A DNA stretch of 58,404 nt from positions 1 to 58,404 of the forward strand of contig JAUSOF010000066.1 in assembly GCA_030656145.1 (NCBI GenBank), given 5' to 3'. Positions 19,061-28,873 of the stretch are shown here, in pieces. Each line of letters opens with the position of its first letter. Position 1 is the first letter of the stretch. A program made the translations under genes and the position numbers. The notes under the pieces are model-generated. The model had not been told where the DNA came from. It worked only from the letters and a program-made list of their open reading frames with translations, and made no database searches. Source of the stretch: Pseudomonas sp. Its GTDB lineage: Bacteria; Pseudomonadota; Gammaproteobacteria; Pseudomonadales; Pseudomonadaceae.

Positions 19061-19915
19061 TCAGTGAATCAAACCAACGCGAGAGAAATTCGGCAAATTG
19101 CGTAATTTCGGGTCTGGCCAGCTCATCCAGATGGCGAACGCTTTACCCACGATATTCTGATCCGGCACCATGCCCAGCAGCGGTTTGGGGATAGCAGGAT
19201 CATTCCAGTAACGGCTGTCGTTGGAGTTGTCGCGGTTGTCGCCCATCATGAAATAATGCCCTTGCGGCACTACCCACTCACGCCCTGGCTCGGCCCGATA
19301 ACGCGTCATTTCCTTGCGTATCTGGTGTTCGGTCGCACCCAGACGCTCTTCATAAAGAGCCACGCTCCCGAGACTGCCAGGCTCTTCGCCAAGCAATTGC
19401 TGGGCTACCGACTGCCCGTTGACGAACAGACGTTTGTCGCTGCTGTAGCGAATCTGATCACCCGCCAGGCCCACTACACGCTTGATGTAGTTGATATTCG
19501 GGTCGCTCGGATAACGGAACACCATGACATCGCCGCGTTGCGGGTCGTCCACCTCGATGATCTTGGTATCCAGTACCGGCAGGCGAATGCCGTAGGCGAA
19601 CTTGTTGACCAGGATGAAATCACCCACTTCCAGGGTTGGCTTCATCGAGCCCGACGGAATCTGGAACGGTTCGACCAGAAAGGAGCGCAGCACCAGCACA
19701 ATCGCCAGGACAGGGAAGAACGATTTACCGTACTCCACCAGCAACGGCTCTTTGTTCAGGCGCTCGACCACCGCCTCGTCAGGCTGGTTGACCTGACCAC
19801 AGTAGTTGGCAATGGCCGTACGCCGGCGTGGAGCCAGAAAGACCAGATCAAACAGCGCCAGCACACCGCAAACAGCGACGGCGATTACCAGCAACAACGG
19901 GAAATTTAGCGACAT
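19061..19915 (-). CDS. lepB: Signal peptidase I LepB
   Basis: A 284-residue inner-membrane leader peptidase that cleaves signal peptides of exported proteins. Two N-terminal membrane segments (about residues 4-26 and 64-82) precede the periplasmic catalytic domain. The catalytic Ser90 is in QIPSGSMKPTLEVGDF and Lys145 is in INYIKRVVGL; GDNRDNSNDSRYW lies toward the C-terminus. It follows lepA with a 5-bp gap, as in other bacteria. Confidence 0.97.
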   Translation of the reverse strand: MSLNFPLLLVIAVAVCGVLALFDLVFLAPRRRTAIANYCGQVNQPDEAVVERLNKEPLLVEYGKSFFPVLAIVLVLRSFLVEPFQIPSGSMKPTLEVGDFILVNKFAYGIRLPVLDTKIIEVDDPQRGDVMVFRYPSDPNINYIKRVVGLAGDQIRYSSDKRLFVNGQSVAQQLLGEEPGSLGSVALYEERLGATEHQIRKEMTRYRAEPGREWVVPQGHYFMMGDNRDNSNDSRYWNDPAIPKPLLGMVPDQNIVGKAFAIWMSWPDPKLRNLPNFSRVGLIH

Positions 19916-19920
19916 AAGAC

Positions 19921-21720
19921 CTAACTATCCAACCTGAGCACAGCGAGGAAGGCTTCTTGTGGAATTTCCACGTTGCCAACCTGCTTCATCCTTTTCTTAC
20001 CGGCCTTCTGCTTTTCCAGCAGTTTGCGTTTACGGCTCACGTCACCACCGTAACACTTGGCCAGCACGTTCTTTCTGAGTGCCTTGACAGTGGTACGCGC
20101 GACAATCTGCCCGCCAATGGCGGCCTGAATTGCCACATCGAACATCTGCCGCGGAATCAGCTCTTTCATCTTTTCGGTCAACGCGCGACCTTTGTAGTGC
20201 GCATTGTCGCGGTGCACGATCAACGCCAGAGCGTCGACCTTTTCACCGTTGATCATGACGTCCAGCTTGACCAGATTGGCCGACTGGTAACGATCGAAGT
20301 GGTAGTCCAGCGACGCATAACCACGGCTGGTCGACTTCAGGCGGTCGAAGAAGTCCAGCACCACTTCGTTCATCGGCAGGTCGTAAGTCACCTGCACTTG
20401 CGAACCGAGGAACAGCATGTCGTGCTGTACCCCGCGCTTCTCGATGCACAGGGTGATGACGTTACCCAGGTGCTCCTGCGGCACCAGAATATTGGCCCGC
20501 ACGATCGGCTCACGCATGTCTTCGATGGTCGACAAGTCGGGTAGTTTGGACGGGTTATCGACGTAGACCGTCTCACCGGTCTTGAGCAGCAGCTCAAAAA
20601 TAACGGTCGGCGCGGTGGTGATCAGGTCCAGGTCGTACTCGCGCTCAAGGCGCTCCTGAATGATCTCCATGTGCAGCATGCCGAGGAAGCCGCAACGGAA
20701 ACCGAAGCCCAGGGCATCGGAGCTTTCCGGGGTGTACTGCAAGGAGGAGTCGTTCAGCGTGAGCTTTTGCAGGGCCTCGCGGAAATCCTCGAAGTCATCG
20801 GAGCTGACCGGGAACAGGCCGGCATACACCTGCGGCTGGATGCGCTTGAAGCCTGGCAGCATGTCGACATCGGGCGTGGAGCTCAAGGTCAGGGTATCGC
20901 CCACTGGCGCACCGTGAATGTCCTTGATACCGGCAATGATAAAGCCTACTTCGCCGGCCTTGAGGTCAACCGTGGCGCTGTGCTTGGGGTTGAATACGCC
21001 GACGCTGTCGACCAGGTGAATCTTGCCGGTGGACTTCACCAGCACCTTGTCACCCTTCTTGATCCGCCCGTGACGCACGCGCACCAGGGAAACCACCCCC
21101 AGGTAGTTATCGAACCAGGAGTCGATGATCAGCGCCTGCAAAGGCGCCTCAATATCACCGGTCGGCGCGGGAATGGTGTGCACCAGACGCTCGAGCACCT
21201 CGTCGACACCCTGGCCGGTCTTGGCACTGCAGGTCACCGCATCGGTGGCATCGATGCCAATAATCTTCTCGATTTCATCTTTGACCCGGTCCGGATCGGC
21301 CTGTGGCAGGTCGATCTTGTTCAGCACCGGCATCACCTCGAGGCCTTGCTCGATGGCGGTGTAGCAGTTGGCCACCGATTGCGCCTCGACGCCCTGACCA
21401 GCATCGACCACCAGCAACGCACCCTCACAGGCGGCCAGGGAACGGCTGACTTCGTAGGTGAAGTCGACGTGCCCGGGGGTGTCGATGAAGTTCAACTGGT
21501 AGGTCTTGCCGTCGCGCGCCGTGTAATACAAGGTCACGCTGTGCGCCTTGATGGTAATCCCGCGCTCACGCTCAAGATCCATGGAGTCCAGAACCTGGGC
21601 TTCCATTTCACGATCGGCCAGGCCACCACACATCTGGATAAAACGGTCAGCCAGTGTGGACTTGCCGTGATCAATGTGGGCAATGATGGAGAAATTTCTT
21701 ATGTGGCTCAGGTCACTCAC
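19921..21720 (-). CDS. lepA: Elongation factor 4 (LepA)
   Basis: A 599-residue translational GTPase, the usual length for the family. The start is a GTG at 21718-21720 (then [26 protein letters not shown]); the longer upstream reading frame does not resemble LepA. G1 AHIDHGKS, G3 DTPGHVDF and [10 protein letters not shown] (G4) are present, as are the SAKTGQGV motif and the LepA-specific C-terminus ([30 protein letters not shown]). It acts on ribosomes, probably in back-translocation or 30S biogenesis. It is the first gene of the lepA-lepB pair and lies 202 bp behind mucD. Confidence 0.97.
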   Translation of the reverse strand: MSDLSHIRNFSIIAHIDHGKSTLADRFIQMCGGLADREMEAQVLDSMDLERERGITIKAHSVTLYYTARDGKTYQLNFIDTPGHVDFTYEVSRSLAACEGALLVVDAGQGVEAQSVANCYTAIEQGLEVMPVLNKIDLPQADPDRVKDEIEKIIGIDATDAVTCSAKTGQGVDEVLERLVHTIPAPTGDIEAPLQALIIDSWFDNYLGVVSLVRVRHGRIKKGDKVLVKSTGKIHLVDSVGVFNPKHSATVDLKAGEVGFIIAGIKDIHGAPVGDTLTLSSTPDVDMLPGFKRIQPQVYAGLFPVSSDDFEDFREALQKLTLNDSSLQYTPESSDALGFGFRCGFLGMLHMEIIQERLEREYDLDLITTAPTVIFELLLKTGETVYVDNPSKLPDLSTIEDMREPIVRANILVPQEHLGNVITLCIEKRGVQHDMLFLGSQVQVTYDLPMNEVVLDFFDRLKSTSRGYASLDYHFDRYQSANLVKLDVMINGEKVDALALIVHRDNAHYKGRALTEKMKELIPRQMFDVAIQAAIGGQIVARTTVKALRKNVLAKCYGGDVSRKRKLLEKQKAGKKRMKQVGNVEIPQEAFLAVLRLDS

Positions 21721-21826
21721 AGGACGACACTCGAAAAGGTCGCAGGCACAGCCCGCCGAAAATAGCCGTGAAGTGTACCCGATTGGCGCCGCAGCAGTCA
21801 CGCGCAGGTGCCAATCGGCGGAGATG

Positions 21827-21854
21827 AAGAAGGGCGATCGAAATCGCCCTTCTT
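21827..21854. terminator. Hairpin terminator between mucD and lepA
   Basis: AAGAAGGGCGAT (21827-21838) pairs perfectly with ATCGCCCTTCTT (21843-21854) across a 4-base loop. A T-rich flank is present on both strands. It lies about 70 bp after the mucD stop and probably ends the muc transcript. Confidence 0.8.
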
Positions 21855-21922
21855 TAATCTTGCGGGTAGCGCCCCAGCACCAGCTGCGACGCCGCTTTAG
21901 CGACGAGCAGCCCGCACCGAGA

Positions 21923-23350
21923 TCACTCGGCCAGTTTGAAAGTAATGAAGCTGGCGCGCCCCTGGCGCAGCACTCGCATTGATACAGAGCGATTTTTCGG
22001 CAAGTCCTGAGCCACCTGGGTAAAGGTTTTTGCCGAGTCAATTGCCTGATTGTTCAAATGGGTAATCACATCGCCCGGACGCAAACCGATCAGGGCAGCG
22101 GGGCCGTCGAGCACTTCGCTGATCACCACACCGCCTTTGAGGTCGAGGCTTTTCTTCTGCTCGGCGGTCAATTCAACCACCTTGACCCCAAGGCGATTGC
22201 TGCTGCGCTCGACGCCAGGGCCCGTCACGCCAGCCACGGTTTCGCCATCTTCCGGTAAGGCACCGATGGTCAGCTTGAGCTTCTTGCGCGCGCCTTCGCG
22301 CACCACATCCAGCTCGGCCTTGCTGCCTGGTTTCAGGCGACCCACCAGATGCGGCAGATCACCCGACATAACGATCGGGGCGTCATCTATATTGAGAATC
22401 ACATCGCCAACCAGCAGGCCACCCTTGGCTGCCGGACCGCCTTCAAGCACTTGAGCAACCAACGCACCCGCAGGCTTGTCCAGACCAAATGACTCGGCCA
22501 GATCCTTGTTCACTTCCTGAATCACCACGCCCAGCCAGCCGCGACTAACCTTGCCGTCGGCCTTCAGCTGCTCGGCCACATCCAGGGCAACACTCATTGG
22601 AATGGCGAAAGACAAGCCCATAAACCCGCCCGAGCGGGTGAAAATCTGCGAGTTGATCCCCACCACCTCACCTGCCAGGTTAAACAATGGGCCACCGGAG
22701 TTGCCCGGATTGATTGCCACATCGGTCTGAATGAACGGCACATAGCTTTCATTTGGCAGGCTACGACCCTTGGCACTGACGATGCCGGCGGTCACTGAAT
22801 GGTCGAAGCCGAAGGGCGAGCCGATGGCCAGCACCCACTCACCAACCTTCAAGTCCTCGGACTTACCCAGCTTGACCGTCGGCAGATTTTTGCCTTCGAT
22901 CTTGAGCAGGGCCACATCACTGCGCGGATCGGCACCAATAAGCTTGGCTTCCAGCTCGCTGCGATCAGGCAGGCGCACGATGATTTCATCGGCACCGGCG
23001 ACCACGTGGTTATTGGTCAGCACGTAGCCATCGGCGGAGATAATGAACCCGGAACCCAGGGACTGCGCCTCGCGCTGGCGACCACCGTTTGGCGAGCGTG
23101 GAATCTGCGGAATATTGCGCTCAAAGAATTCACGAAAGATCGGCGGCAGGCCTTCAAGATCAGGCATCGCCAGCTCGCCAGCCCCTGACGCTCGCGCCGG
23201 TATCTTCTGCCGCGTACTGATGTTGACGACGGCTGGAGCGGCCTCTTCGACCAACTCGGTAAAGTCCGGCAAGTTGGCCTGGGCAACCGCCACCTGCCCC
23301 AGGAGCAGGACAGCAACCAACGCTGAGAAAGACCATTTCAGGCTAGGCAT
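21923..23350 (-). CDS. mucD: Periplasmic serine protease MucD (HtrA/DegP family)
   Basis: A 475-residue HtrA-type protease. A signal peptide (about residues 1-26, ending VAVAQA) leads to a trypsin-like domain: the His is in LTNNHVVAG, the Asp in [11 protein letters not shown] and the Ser in [11 protein letters not shown]. Two PDZ domains follow (about residues 260-350 and 365-470). MucD degrades misfolded envelope proteins and restrains AlgU activation in P. aeruginosa. The start [10 protein letters not shown] (ATG at 23348-23350) gives a proper signal peptide. It is the last gene of algU-mucABCD. Confidence 0.96.
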   Translation of the reverse strand: MPSLKWSFSALVAVLLLGQVAVAQANLPDFTELVEEAAPAVVNISTRQKIPARASGAGELAMPDLEGLPPIFREFFERNIPQIPRSPNGGRQREAQSLGSGFIISADGYVLTNNHVVAGADEIIVRLPDRSELEAKLIGADPRSDVALLKIEGKNLPTVKLGKSEDLKVGEWVLAIGSPFGFDHSVTAGIVSAKGRSLPNESYVPFIQTDVAINPGNSGGPLFNLAGEVVGINSQIFTRSGGFMGLSFAIPMSVALDVAEQLKADGKVSRGWLGVVIQEVNKDLAESFGLDKPAGALVAQVLEGGPAAKGGLLVGDVILNIDDAPIVMSGDLPHLVGRLKPGSKAELDVVREGARKKLKLTIGALPEDGETVAGVTGPGVERSSNRLGVKVVELTAEQKKSLDLKGGVVISEVLDGPAALIGLRPGDVITHLNNQAIDSAKTFTQVAQDLPKNRSVSMRVLRQGRASFITFKLAE

Positions 23351-23385
23351 CGTTATGCAACTCCCCATCAAAAACCAGCAAAAGG

Positions 23386-23841
23386 CTAAAACGCCGCAGC
23401 AGAACCGGCGAGCAAGGCGCGCATGACCACTGGCTGCAAGGCCGGATCATCAGCTGTGCGAGCACTCTGCCAGCGCACCGCCAACCAGGCTGCGAACAAA
23501 CCAACAAAGGCAGACACGATAACCAACGGCTCACCCAGCGCCAACTGTTCAGCCAGCAACGCAGCACTGAACAACCCGATCAGAGGCAGCAGATAGACCA
23601 AGAGCGAGCCACGCACCAGCAATTCCTCGCGCACGCCGATAACCACAGTATCGCCCACGCTCAAGTGCAGATCACAGAGCGCCCGAACGTAGCCGCGCCG
23701 ACCACTGGCGCCCAGTTTTTCGAGCACGCCATGACCGCATCCTGCGCTTACCGAACAGCTGGAACAGGTGCTTTTGCGCAAGGTCTCAACCCAGACCGCG
23801 CCTGGTTCGAGCGCAACTACCCGCCCTTGCTCCTCGATCAT
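23386..23841 (-). CDS. mucC: MucC, RseC/SoxR-reducing family membrane protein
   Basis: A 151-residue RseC-family protein. A cysteine cluster CSSCSVSAGCG (about residues 21-31) is followed by two membrane segments (about residues 75-95 and 103-121). In P. aeruginosa MucC has a modest effect on AlgU; E. coli RseC belongs to the SoxR-reducing system. It overlaps mucB by 4 bp and lies 35 bp before mucD. Confidence 0.93.
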   Translation of the reverse strand: MIEEQGRVVALEPGAVWVETLRKSTCSSCSVSAGCGHGVLEKLGASGRRGYVRALCDLHLSVGDTVVIGVREELLVRGSLLVYLLPLIGLFSAALLAEQLALGEPLVIVSAFVGLFAAWLAVRWQSARTADDPALQPVVMRALLAGSAAAF

Positions 23842-24791
23842 TGCGCGGCCTGCGCCTCGATGGCGCGCATCGACAAGGCAACACGCTCCGCTGTACCGAG
23901 AGGGATTTCACCGACAACCGTGACCATCACATCGCCATCATCGGTCGCCAAGCGCCGCGACACTGCCGCAGTCGGACCAAGCTGACTACGGGCATCTTCG
24001 ACCATCACGCCACGCAAGGGCTCAAGAAACACCGAAAAGCTGGCCAAGCCATCGTCATAAACCAGGCAAGCCACCTGCTCATTGGAGGCAGGGCTAAGGC
24101 GCTCGGCGACACGCGTCAAGGTAAAGCCTGGCGGCAACCAGTCAGAACGCCATGCCTCGACAACCTCAGCCTCGGCTTTACTGACAGTCACGGGCTTGCA
24201 ACCCGCTCCAGACTGCAGTTCCTGGTCGCTGGGAACAACACCGACGTCGAGCTGGGTGAATTGAAACCGCTCCAGCAACTGGCCCTTGTCATTCAACAAC
24301 AGGGATTTCAACGGCAGAGCGCTTTCCTGGTCCAGGTGCAGCTCAACAGCGTAGCGATGCTGGTCACGCGGCGACAGCGAGAGCACCACTGCAGCACGTC
24401 CGGCCACCCGCGAATCGCCAATAACACGCAAATCATAGGATTCAAGTAAACGCTGGGCATTCAGATCGCGCGCAGCCCAAGCCTTCTGGTCACCGACCTG
24501 GTCGGCCAAGCTGCCACTGACACACTTGGTGCGACCATCAACCCGCAGCACTTCACGCTCAGGCCCGTCTAACTGCAATAGCCGCTCGCGCACCCCGCCA
24601 GCCTCATCTACCCGATGCCAGATGCTGTGGGTAGAAAAACTGCCGTTGCGTTCATAGACAAATACGCCCTGGAAACTTTGGCTGCGCCCGGCGTCTGCCA
24701 GGCGAAGTAACCAATCTTGCGCCTCAGCAGCAACAGCAGGCAGTGCTAGACAGCTACCGAGTAACAGAGAGATGACGGGGATAAAGCGCAT
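23838..24791 (-). CDS. mucB: Sigma-E factor regulatory protein MucB (RseB family)
   Basis: A 317-residue periplasmic protein with a signal peptide (residues 1-21, ending AVAA). The N-terminal MucB/RseB domain resembles lipoprotein carriers (GVFVYERNGSFSTHSIWHRVDEAG) and is followed by the smaller C-terminal domain. It binds the periplasmic part of MucA and shields it from AlgW, which keeps AlgU inactive until lipid or LPS signals arrive. It overlaps mucC by 4 bp and lies 8 bp after mucA. Confidence 0.95.
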   Translation of the reverse strand: MRFIPVISLLLGSCLALPAVAAEAQDWLLRLADAGRSQSFQGVFVYERNGSFSTHSIWHRVDEAGGVRERLLQLDGPEREVLRVDGRTKCVSGSLADQVGDQKAWAARDLNAQRLLESYDLRVIGDSRVAGRAAVVLSLSPRDQHRYAVELHLDQESALPLKSLLLNDKGQLLERFQFTQLDVGVVPSDQELQSGAGCKPVTVSKAEAEVVEAWRSDWLPPGFTLTRVAERLSPASNEQVACLVYDDGLASFSVFLEPLRGVMVEDARSQLGPTAAVSRRLATDDGDVMVTVVGEIPLGTAERVALSMRAIEAQAAQ

Positions 24792-24799
24792 GCGCCTCC

Positions 24800-25393
24800 T
24801 TAGCGACTTTCCAAGCTTGCAGCGCGCGCATAAGGCAGCGCGCTTTCATTGGCATTTATAACCGCTTGCTGAGCATGCTGACGCAGGTACGACGGCAGGC
24901 GCTGGTCATGCCAGCCAGAGGCCCCTTCGTCGGCAACCTCAGCCACAGCGGGTTGCTCGCCAGCAGTACTGAAACCAGCAAGCATGGCTGACCCCTGTAC
25001 TTGCGGAGCACTCAGGACCGGCTGGGCAGCTTGCTGCGCCAACTGCGTACTTGCAACGTCATCCTGATTATACAAACGCACACCGGCTAACACCGCCACC
25101 GTAACTGAAGCGGCCACTGCAAAGCGACCAATTGAACGCCACGGACCGCGAATAACGCTCTTGCCCTGAACTGGCAAGGCTTCATTGACCAATGCAGCGG
25201 AGACCGCCGCGGCGATATCCAGGCGCGGCTCAAGCAGCTCCTTGTGCATGACTGCTCGTGCAATTTGGTAGCGCGACCAGGTTGCGCGCAGCTCAGCGTC
25301 ATCGCTCGCACCGAGCACGCGCCGCAGCTCCATTTCGTCCGCTTCGTTATCCATAACCGCGGACAGTGATTCCTGCAAGCCTTCACGACTCAT
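24800..25393 (-). CDS. mucA: Anti-sigma factor MucA
   Basis: A 197-residue single-pass inner-membrane anti-sigma factor. The N-terminal RseA-type domain (about residues 1-80: SREGLQESLSAVMDNEADEMELRRVL) binds AlgU. A membrane segment lies near residues 84-102 (FAVAASVTVAVLAGVRLY), and the C-terminal periplasmic tail binds MucB. The frame is open from end to end; I see none of the frameshifts that cause mucoid conversion in clinical P. aeruginosa, so the AlgU circuit appears intact. Confidence 0.96.
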   Translation of the reverse strand: MSREGLQESLSAVMDNEADEMELRRVLGASDDAELRATWSRYQIARAVMHKELLEPRLDIAAAVSAALVNEALPVQGKSVIRGPWRSIGRFAVAASVTVAVLAGVRLYNQDDVASTQLAQQAAQPVLSAPQVQGSAMLAGFSTAGEQPAVAEVADEGASGWHDQRLPSYLRQHAQQAVINANESALPYARAASLESR

Positions 25394-25424
25394 GGCGGTT
25401 CCTCTCTTGGCTGTCGCCGCTGTC

Positions 25425-26006
25425 TTAACTGTCCTGCAACAGGGGTTGCAATGACTTGTCTACGGCTTCGCGAGCTCGAAAAATTCGCGACCGCACTGTA
25501 CCGACTGGACATTGCATAACGCTGGCAATGTCCTCATAACTCAGACCATCAAATTCACGCAAGGTTAGTGCTGTACGCAAATCTTCTGGCAATTGCTGGA
25601 TGGCGCGATGCACGGTGGCTTCGATTTCATCCCGCAGCAGTAGTCGTTCCGGGGACTCAATGTCCTTGAGGGCGTGATCACCATCGTAGAACTCTGCATC
25701 CTCAGCACTTACATCACTCTCTGGTGGGCGCCGACCACGCGACACCAGATGATTCTTCGCCGTATTGATGGCGATACGGTACAGCCACGTATAGAACGCA
25801 CTGTCTCCGCGAAAATTACCCAACGCTCGATAAGCCTTCACAAAGGCTTCTTGCGCAACATCTTGCGCCTCATGGGTGTCGTGCACGAACCGCACGATCA
25901 ACCCGAGAATCTTGTGTTGGTACTTCAATACCAGTAGATCGAATGCGCGCTTGTCACCGCGCTGCACGCGCTCAACCAGCTGCTGATCTTCTTCCTGAGC
26001 TAGCAT
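25425..26006 (-). CDS. algU: RNA polymerase sigma factor AlgU (RpoE)
   Basis: A 193-residue ECF sigma factor, almost identical in my recollection to P. aeruginosa AlgU (LVERVQRGDKRAFDLLVLKYQHKILGLIVRFVHD). Region 2 spans about residues 15-90 (DVAQEAFVKAYRALGNFRGDSAF), and region 4 about 125-190 (LTLREFDGLSYEDIASVMQCPVGTVRSRIFRAREAVD, family landmarks). It directs envelope-stress and alginate genes. The ATG at 26004-26006 follows a GAGGAG box; upstream gtg and ttg codons are less likely. It heads algU-mucA-mucB-mucC-mucD and has an AlgU-type promoter in front. Confidence 0.97.
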   Translation of the reverse strand: MLAQEEDQQLVERVQRGDKRAFDLLVLKYQHKILGLIVRFVHDTHEAQDVAQEAFVKAYRALGNFRGDSAFYTWLYRIAINTAKNHLVSRGRRPPESDVSAEDAEFYDGDHALKDIESPERLLLRDEIEATVHRAIQQLPEDLRTALTLREFDGLSYEDIASVMQCPVGTVRSRIFRAREAVDKSLQPLLQDS

Positions 26007-26384
26007 CAACACTCCTCATTAAGTCCGAAGGGGTGCAGCACTAGCCAATCAATCGGCTTGCCAAGATAGACTCGGACGTTGCGCAAAAGTTCTCCCCTCC
26101 AGACAAGCTTCCTGCAGAACACTTAATGCCCTGCACGGAGTGACGTAGCAGCGCCCTGAAGCCCTGCTGCGTAATAATCTTAGTTCACCCACTTACCAAC
26201 AACCGAAGGCCCTTGAAAGCACTCAATGTAGCCGGCGAGCAGGCACAACCCCTTCTACGGGTGACCTTTTATGGAACCTGAACGTCTAAGAAAGTTCCCC
26301 CAGCGCCACAGTAGGTCATAAGACCGCTATTGTGCCGTCCGCCCCCTCTATATACTAGAGTCCGCTTACTTGCGGGATCACGAC
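26007..26384. other. Divergent control region algU-nadB
   Basis: This 378-bp region holds the AlgU-type promoter on the minus side and a TATACT -10 box (26351-26356) just before nadB on the plus side. The middle (about 26100-26300) shows no gene; it probably carries the additional algU promoters known from P. aeruginosa. Confidence 0.6.
26065..26092 (-). promoter_or_regulatory. AlgU-dependent promoter of algU
   Basis: On the minus strand GAACTT (26087-26092) and TCTATC (26065-26070) are separated by 16 bases, close to the AlgU/RpoE consensus GAACTT-N16/17-TCTGA. It lies about 60 bp before the algU start, so the operon probably activates itself as in P. aeruginosa. Confidence 0.75.
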
Positions 26385-28001
26385 ATGAGCCAACACTACC
26401 AACACGACGTCCTGGTCATCGGCAGCGGGGCCGCAGGCCTGACGCTTGCACTGACCCTGCCCGAGCACCTGCGCATCGCCGTGCTGAGCAAGGGCAACCT
26501 GGCCAATGGCTCGACATACTGGGCACAGGGCGGTGTGGCGGCGGTACTCGACGACACTGACACCGTCGACTCGCATGTCGAAGACACCCTCAATGCTGGC
26601 GCCGGCCTGTGCCGTGAAGACTCAGTGCGCTTCACCGTGGAACACAGCCGCGAAGCGATCCAATGGTTGATTGACCAGGGCGTACCCTTCACCCGCGACG
26701 ACCAGACCGCCCATGAAGACGGCGGCTTCGAGTTTCACCTGACCCGCGAAGGCGGTCACAGCCACCGCCGCATCATCCATGCCGCCGACGCCACCGGCGC
26801 GGCGATCTTCAAGACCCTGCTCGAACAGGCAAGACTGCGGACCAACATCGAATTGCTCGAGCAGCGCGTGGCGGTTGACCTGATCACCGAACGTAAACTC
26901 GACCTGGCTGGCGAACGCTGCCTGGGCGCATATGTACTCAATCGCGCCAGCGGCGAAGTTGATACCTATGGTGCGCGCTTCGTCATCCTCGCCACTGGTG
27001 GCGCAGCCAAGGTTTACCTGTACACCAGCAACCCGGACGGGGCTTGCGGGGACGGCATCGCCATGGCCTGGCGCGCCGGCTGTCGCGTTGGCAACCTTGA
27101 ATTCAACCAGTTCCATCCGACCTGCCTGTACCACCCGCAGGCCAAAAGCTTTCTGGTTACCGAAGCCCTGCGCGGTGAGGGCGCGCTGCTAAAACTGCCT
27201 AACGGCGAGCGCTTCATGCAACGCTTCGATGAGCGCGCCGAACTGGCACCACGCGATATCGTCGCGCGCGCCATCGACCACGAGATGAAGCGCCTCGGCG
27301 TGGATTGCGTGTACCTGGATATCAGCCACAAACCGGCTGACTTCATCAAGACCCATTTCCCGACCGTGTATGAGCGCTGCCTCGACTTTGGCATCGACAT
27401 CACCCGCGAACCTATCCCAGTAGTGCCAGCCGCGCACTATACCTGCGGCGGCGTAGTGGTCGACCAGAGCGGACACACCGATGTACCTGGCCTGTACGCG
27501 ATCGGCGAAACCAGTTTTACCGGCCTGCACGGGGCCAACCGCATGGCCAGCAACTCGCTACTGGAATGCTTCGTCTACGCACGCTCGGCGGCGGCCGACA
27601 TCATGCAGAAGCTGAACCAAGTGAGCGCACCGGCCAATTTGCCGACCTGGGATGCCAGCCAGGTCACCGACTCGGATGAAGACGTGATCATCGCCCACAA
27701 CTGGGACGAACTGCGGCGCTTCATGTGGGATTACGTCGGCATCGTGCGCACCAACAAACGCCTGCAACGCGCCGAACACCGGGTGCGCCTGCTGCTCGAC
27801 GAGATCGATGAGTTTTACAGCAACTACAAGGTTAGCCGCGACCTGATCGAGCTGAGGAACCTTGCCCAGGTCGCCGAACTGATGATCAGGTCAGCCATGG
27901 AACGCAAGGAATCTCGGGGCCTGCACTACACGCTGGACTATCCAGAGATGCTGCCAGAGGCGAAGGATACTATTCTGCGACCGCCCATCTACGGCGACTG
28001 A
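26385..28001 (+). CDS. nadB: L-aspartate oxidase NadB
   Basis: A 538-residue FAD enzyme that oxidises L-aspartate to iminoaspartate, the first step of de novo NAD synthesis. The FAD motif [16 protein letters not shown] begins near residue 8, and [14 protein letters not shown] is the family signature. [42 protein letters not shown] and [22 protein letters not shown] follow; the C-terminal helical domain resembles succinate dehydrogenase flavoproteins. The ATG at 26385 gives the usual length. It is monocistronic and convergent with ygfX, only 1 or so codons apart in overlap. Confidence 0.97.
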   Translation: MSQHYQHDVLVIGSGAAGLTLALTLPEHLRIAVLSKGNLANGSTYWAQGGVAAVLDDTDTVDSHVEDTLNAGAGLCREDSVRFTVEHSREAIQWLIDQGVPFTRDDQTAHEDGGFEFHLTREGGHSHRRIIHAADATGAAIFKTLLEQARLRTNIELLEQRVAVDLITERKLDLAGERCLGAYVLNRASGEVDTYGARFVILATGGAAKVYLYTSNPDGACGDGIAMAWRAGCRVGNLEFNQFHPTCLYHPQAKSFLVTEALRGEGALLKLPNGERFMQRFDERAELAPRDIVARAIDHEMKRLGVDCVYLDISHKPADFIKTHFPTVYERCLDFGIDITREPIPVVPAAHYTCGGVVVDQSGHTDVPGLYAIGETSFTGLHGANRMASNSLLECFVYARSAAADIMQKLNQVSAPANLPTWDASQVTDSDEDVIIAHNWDELRRFMWDYVGIVRTNKRLQRAEHRVRLLLDEIDEFYSNYKVSRDLIELRNLAQVAELMIRSAMERKESRGLHYTLDYPEMLPEAKDTILRPPIYGD

Positions 28002-28422
28002 ATTTCAGGCGCACGCGCAGGCGCCTGTGCATATCTGCAGCCATGGCGTCATGCGGGATGCACAAGCCGCGCACCCAGCGTTCACCTGGCAGACTGTAAC
28101 GCAGCACCACGACCAGCGGTAACGCCAGGCTGTCGGGGCGCAATTGAATGGTCTGCCAGCCGCCCAAATCACGCCACAGCTGCCAGCCGTCTGCCGTGCA
28201 GCGCAGCCCACTGAACGCCTGCGGCGCACTCAGCAAGATGTGCCGCGGCAATACCCAGGCGGCATGCCCGAGACACAGGGCAAGACCCAGCAACAGTGCC
28301 CACCATGGAATGTCGACGAGCAACAGGCTGAGCAGCGCTAGCGCCTGGACGAGCACATAGAGCAGCAGCAAGCGCCGCGACGGTCGCCAGCGGCACTCGA
28401 AGCTGTCACTTGGGCTGGACAC
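27970..28422 (-). CDS. YgfX/CptA-like membrane protein
   Basis: A 150-residue protein with a basic, Arg/Trp-rich N-terminus ([15 protein letters not shown]), two closely spaced membrane segments (about residues 17-37 and 40-58) and a soluble tail with [10 protein letters not shown]. This matches the YgfX family, which in E. coli (CptA) was described as partner of SdhE/CptB. It overlaps sdhE by 17 bp. Its 3' end overlaps the nadB 3' end by 32 bp on the other strand. Function in Pseudomonas is not established. Confidence 0.75.
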   Translation of the reverse strand: MSSPSDSFECRWRPSRRLLLLYVLVQALALLSLLLVDIPWWALLLGLALCLGHAAWVLPRHILLSAPQAFSGLRCTADGWQLWRDLGGWQTIQLRPDSLALPLVVVLRYSLPGERWVRGLCIPHDAMAADMHRRLRVRLKFSRRRWAVAE

Positions 28423-28660
28423 GGTCCAGAATCATGCGAACCATGCGCTGCAAGTCGGCATCTTCAGATTCGGCACGCTGCATAAACCAGCCAAACATGT
28501 CCTGATCTTCACACTCGAGCAGCTTGCGGTAACACTCGCGGTCTTCGGCATCGAGGGTTGGATAAACCTCTTTGACGAATGGGACCAGCAGTACATCCAG
28601 TTCCAGCATGCCGCGACGGCTGTGCCAGTAGAGGCGATTGAGTTCTGTCGAATCGACCAT
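28406..28660 (-). CDS. sdhE: Succinate dehydrogenase assembly factor SdhE
   Basis: An 84-residue FAD assembly factor. The RGxxE motif ([11 protein letters not shown], about residues 15-25) is the conserved flavinylation patch; a helical bundle with [13 protein letters not shown] follows. SdhE promotes covalent attachment of FAD to the SdhA flavoprotein. The start [16 protein letters not shown] (ATG at 28658-28660) fits the family. It is coupled with ygfX and lies divergently from ygfZ, an iron-sulfur maturation gene, a frequent grouping. Confidence 0.93.
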   Translation of the reverse strand: MVDSTELNRLYWHSRRGMLELDVLLVPFVKEVYPTLDAEDRECYRKLLECEDQDMFGWFMQRAESEDADLQRMVRMILDRVQPK

Positions 28661-28873
28661 GGAGCGCTTCCTTGATAGAGCCTGGCGGGAATTGAGCGCA
28701 GGAGTATACCAGTCGACTGCAAGACGGGTGGCCGCCCCTGCAAGCAATCAAGGATGACCAGGAGCGGACGCCACTCAAGCTTTTTCCCGGCTTTTAAGCA
28801 AAGCCTGTAGCTTGAGGCTTATGCCTGCTTTTATGATGAGGCCCCTAACTTTCACCCAGCGATTGTTTACCCT

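Noticed and set aside
24800..25393. Possible mucoid-type frameshift in mucA
   Set aside because: The frame is open from start to stop with normal length, so no such mutation is present.
26280..26297. Second AlgU promoter with GAACTT at 26292-26297 on the minus strand
   Set aside because: After 16 bases the -10 position reads TCCATA, a poor match. It could be a weaker promoter but was not called.
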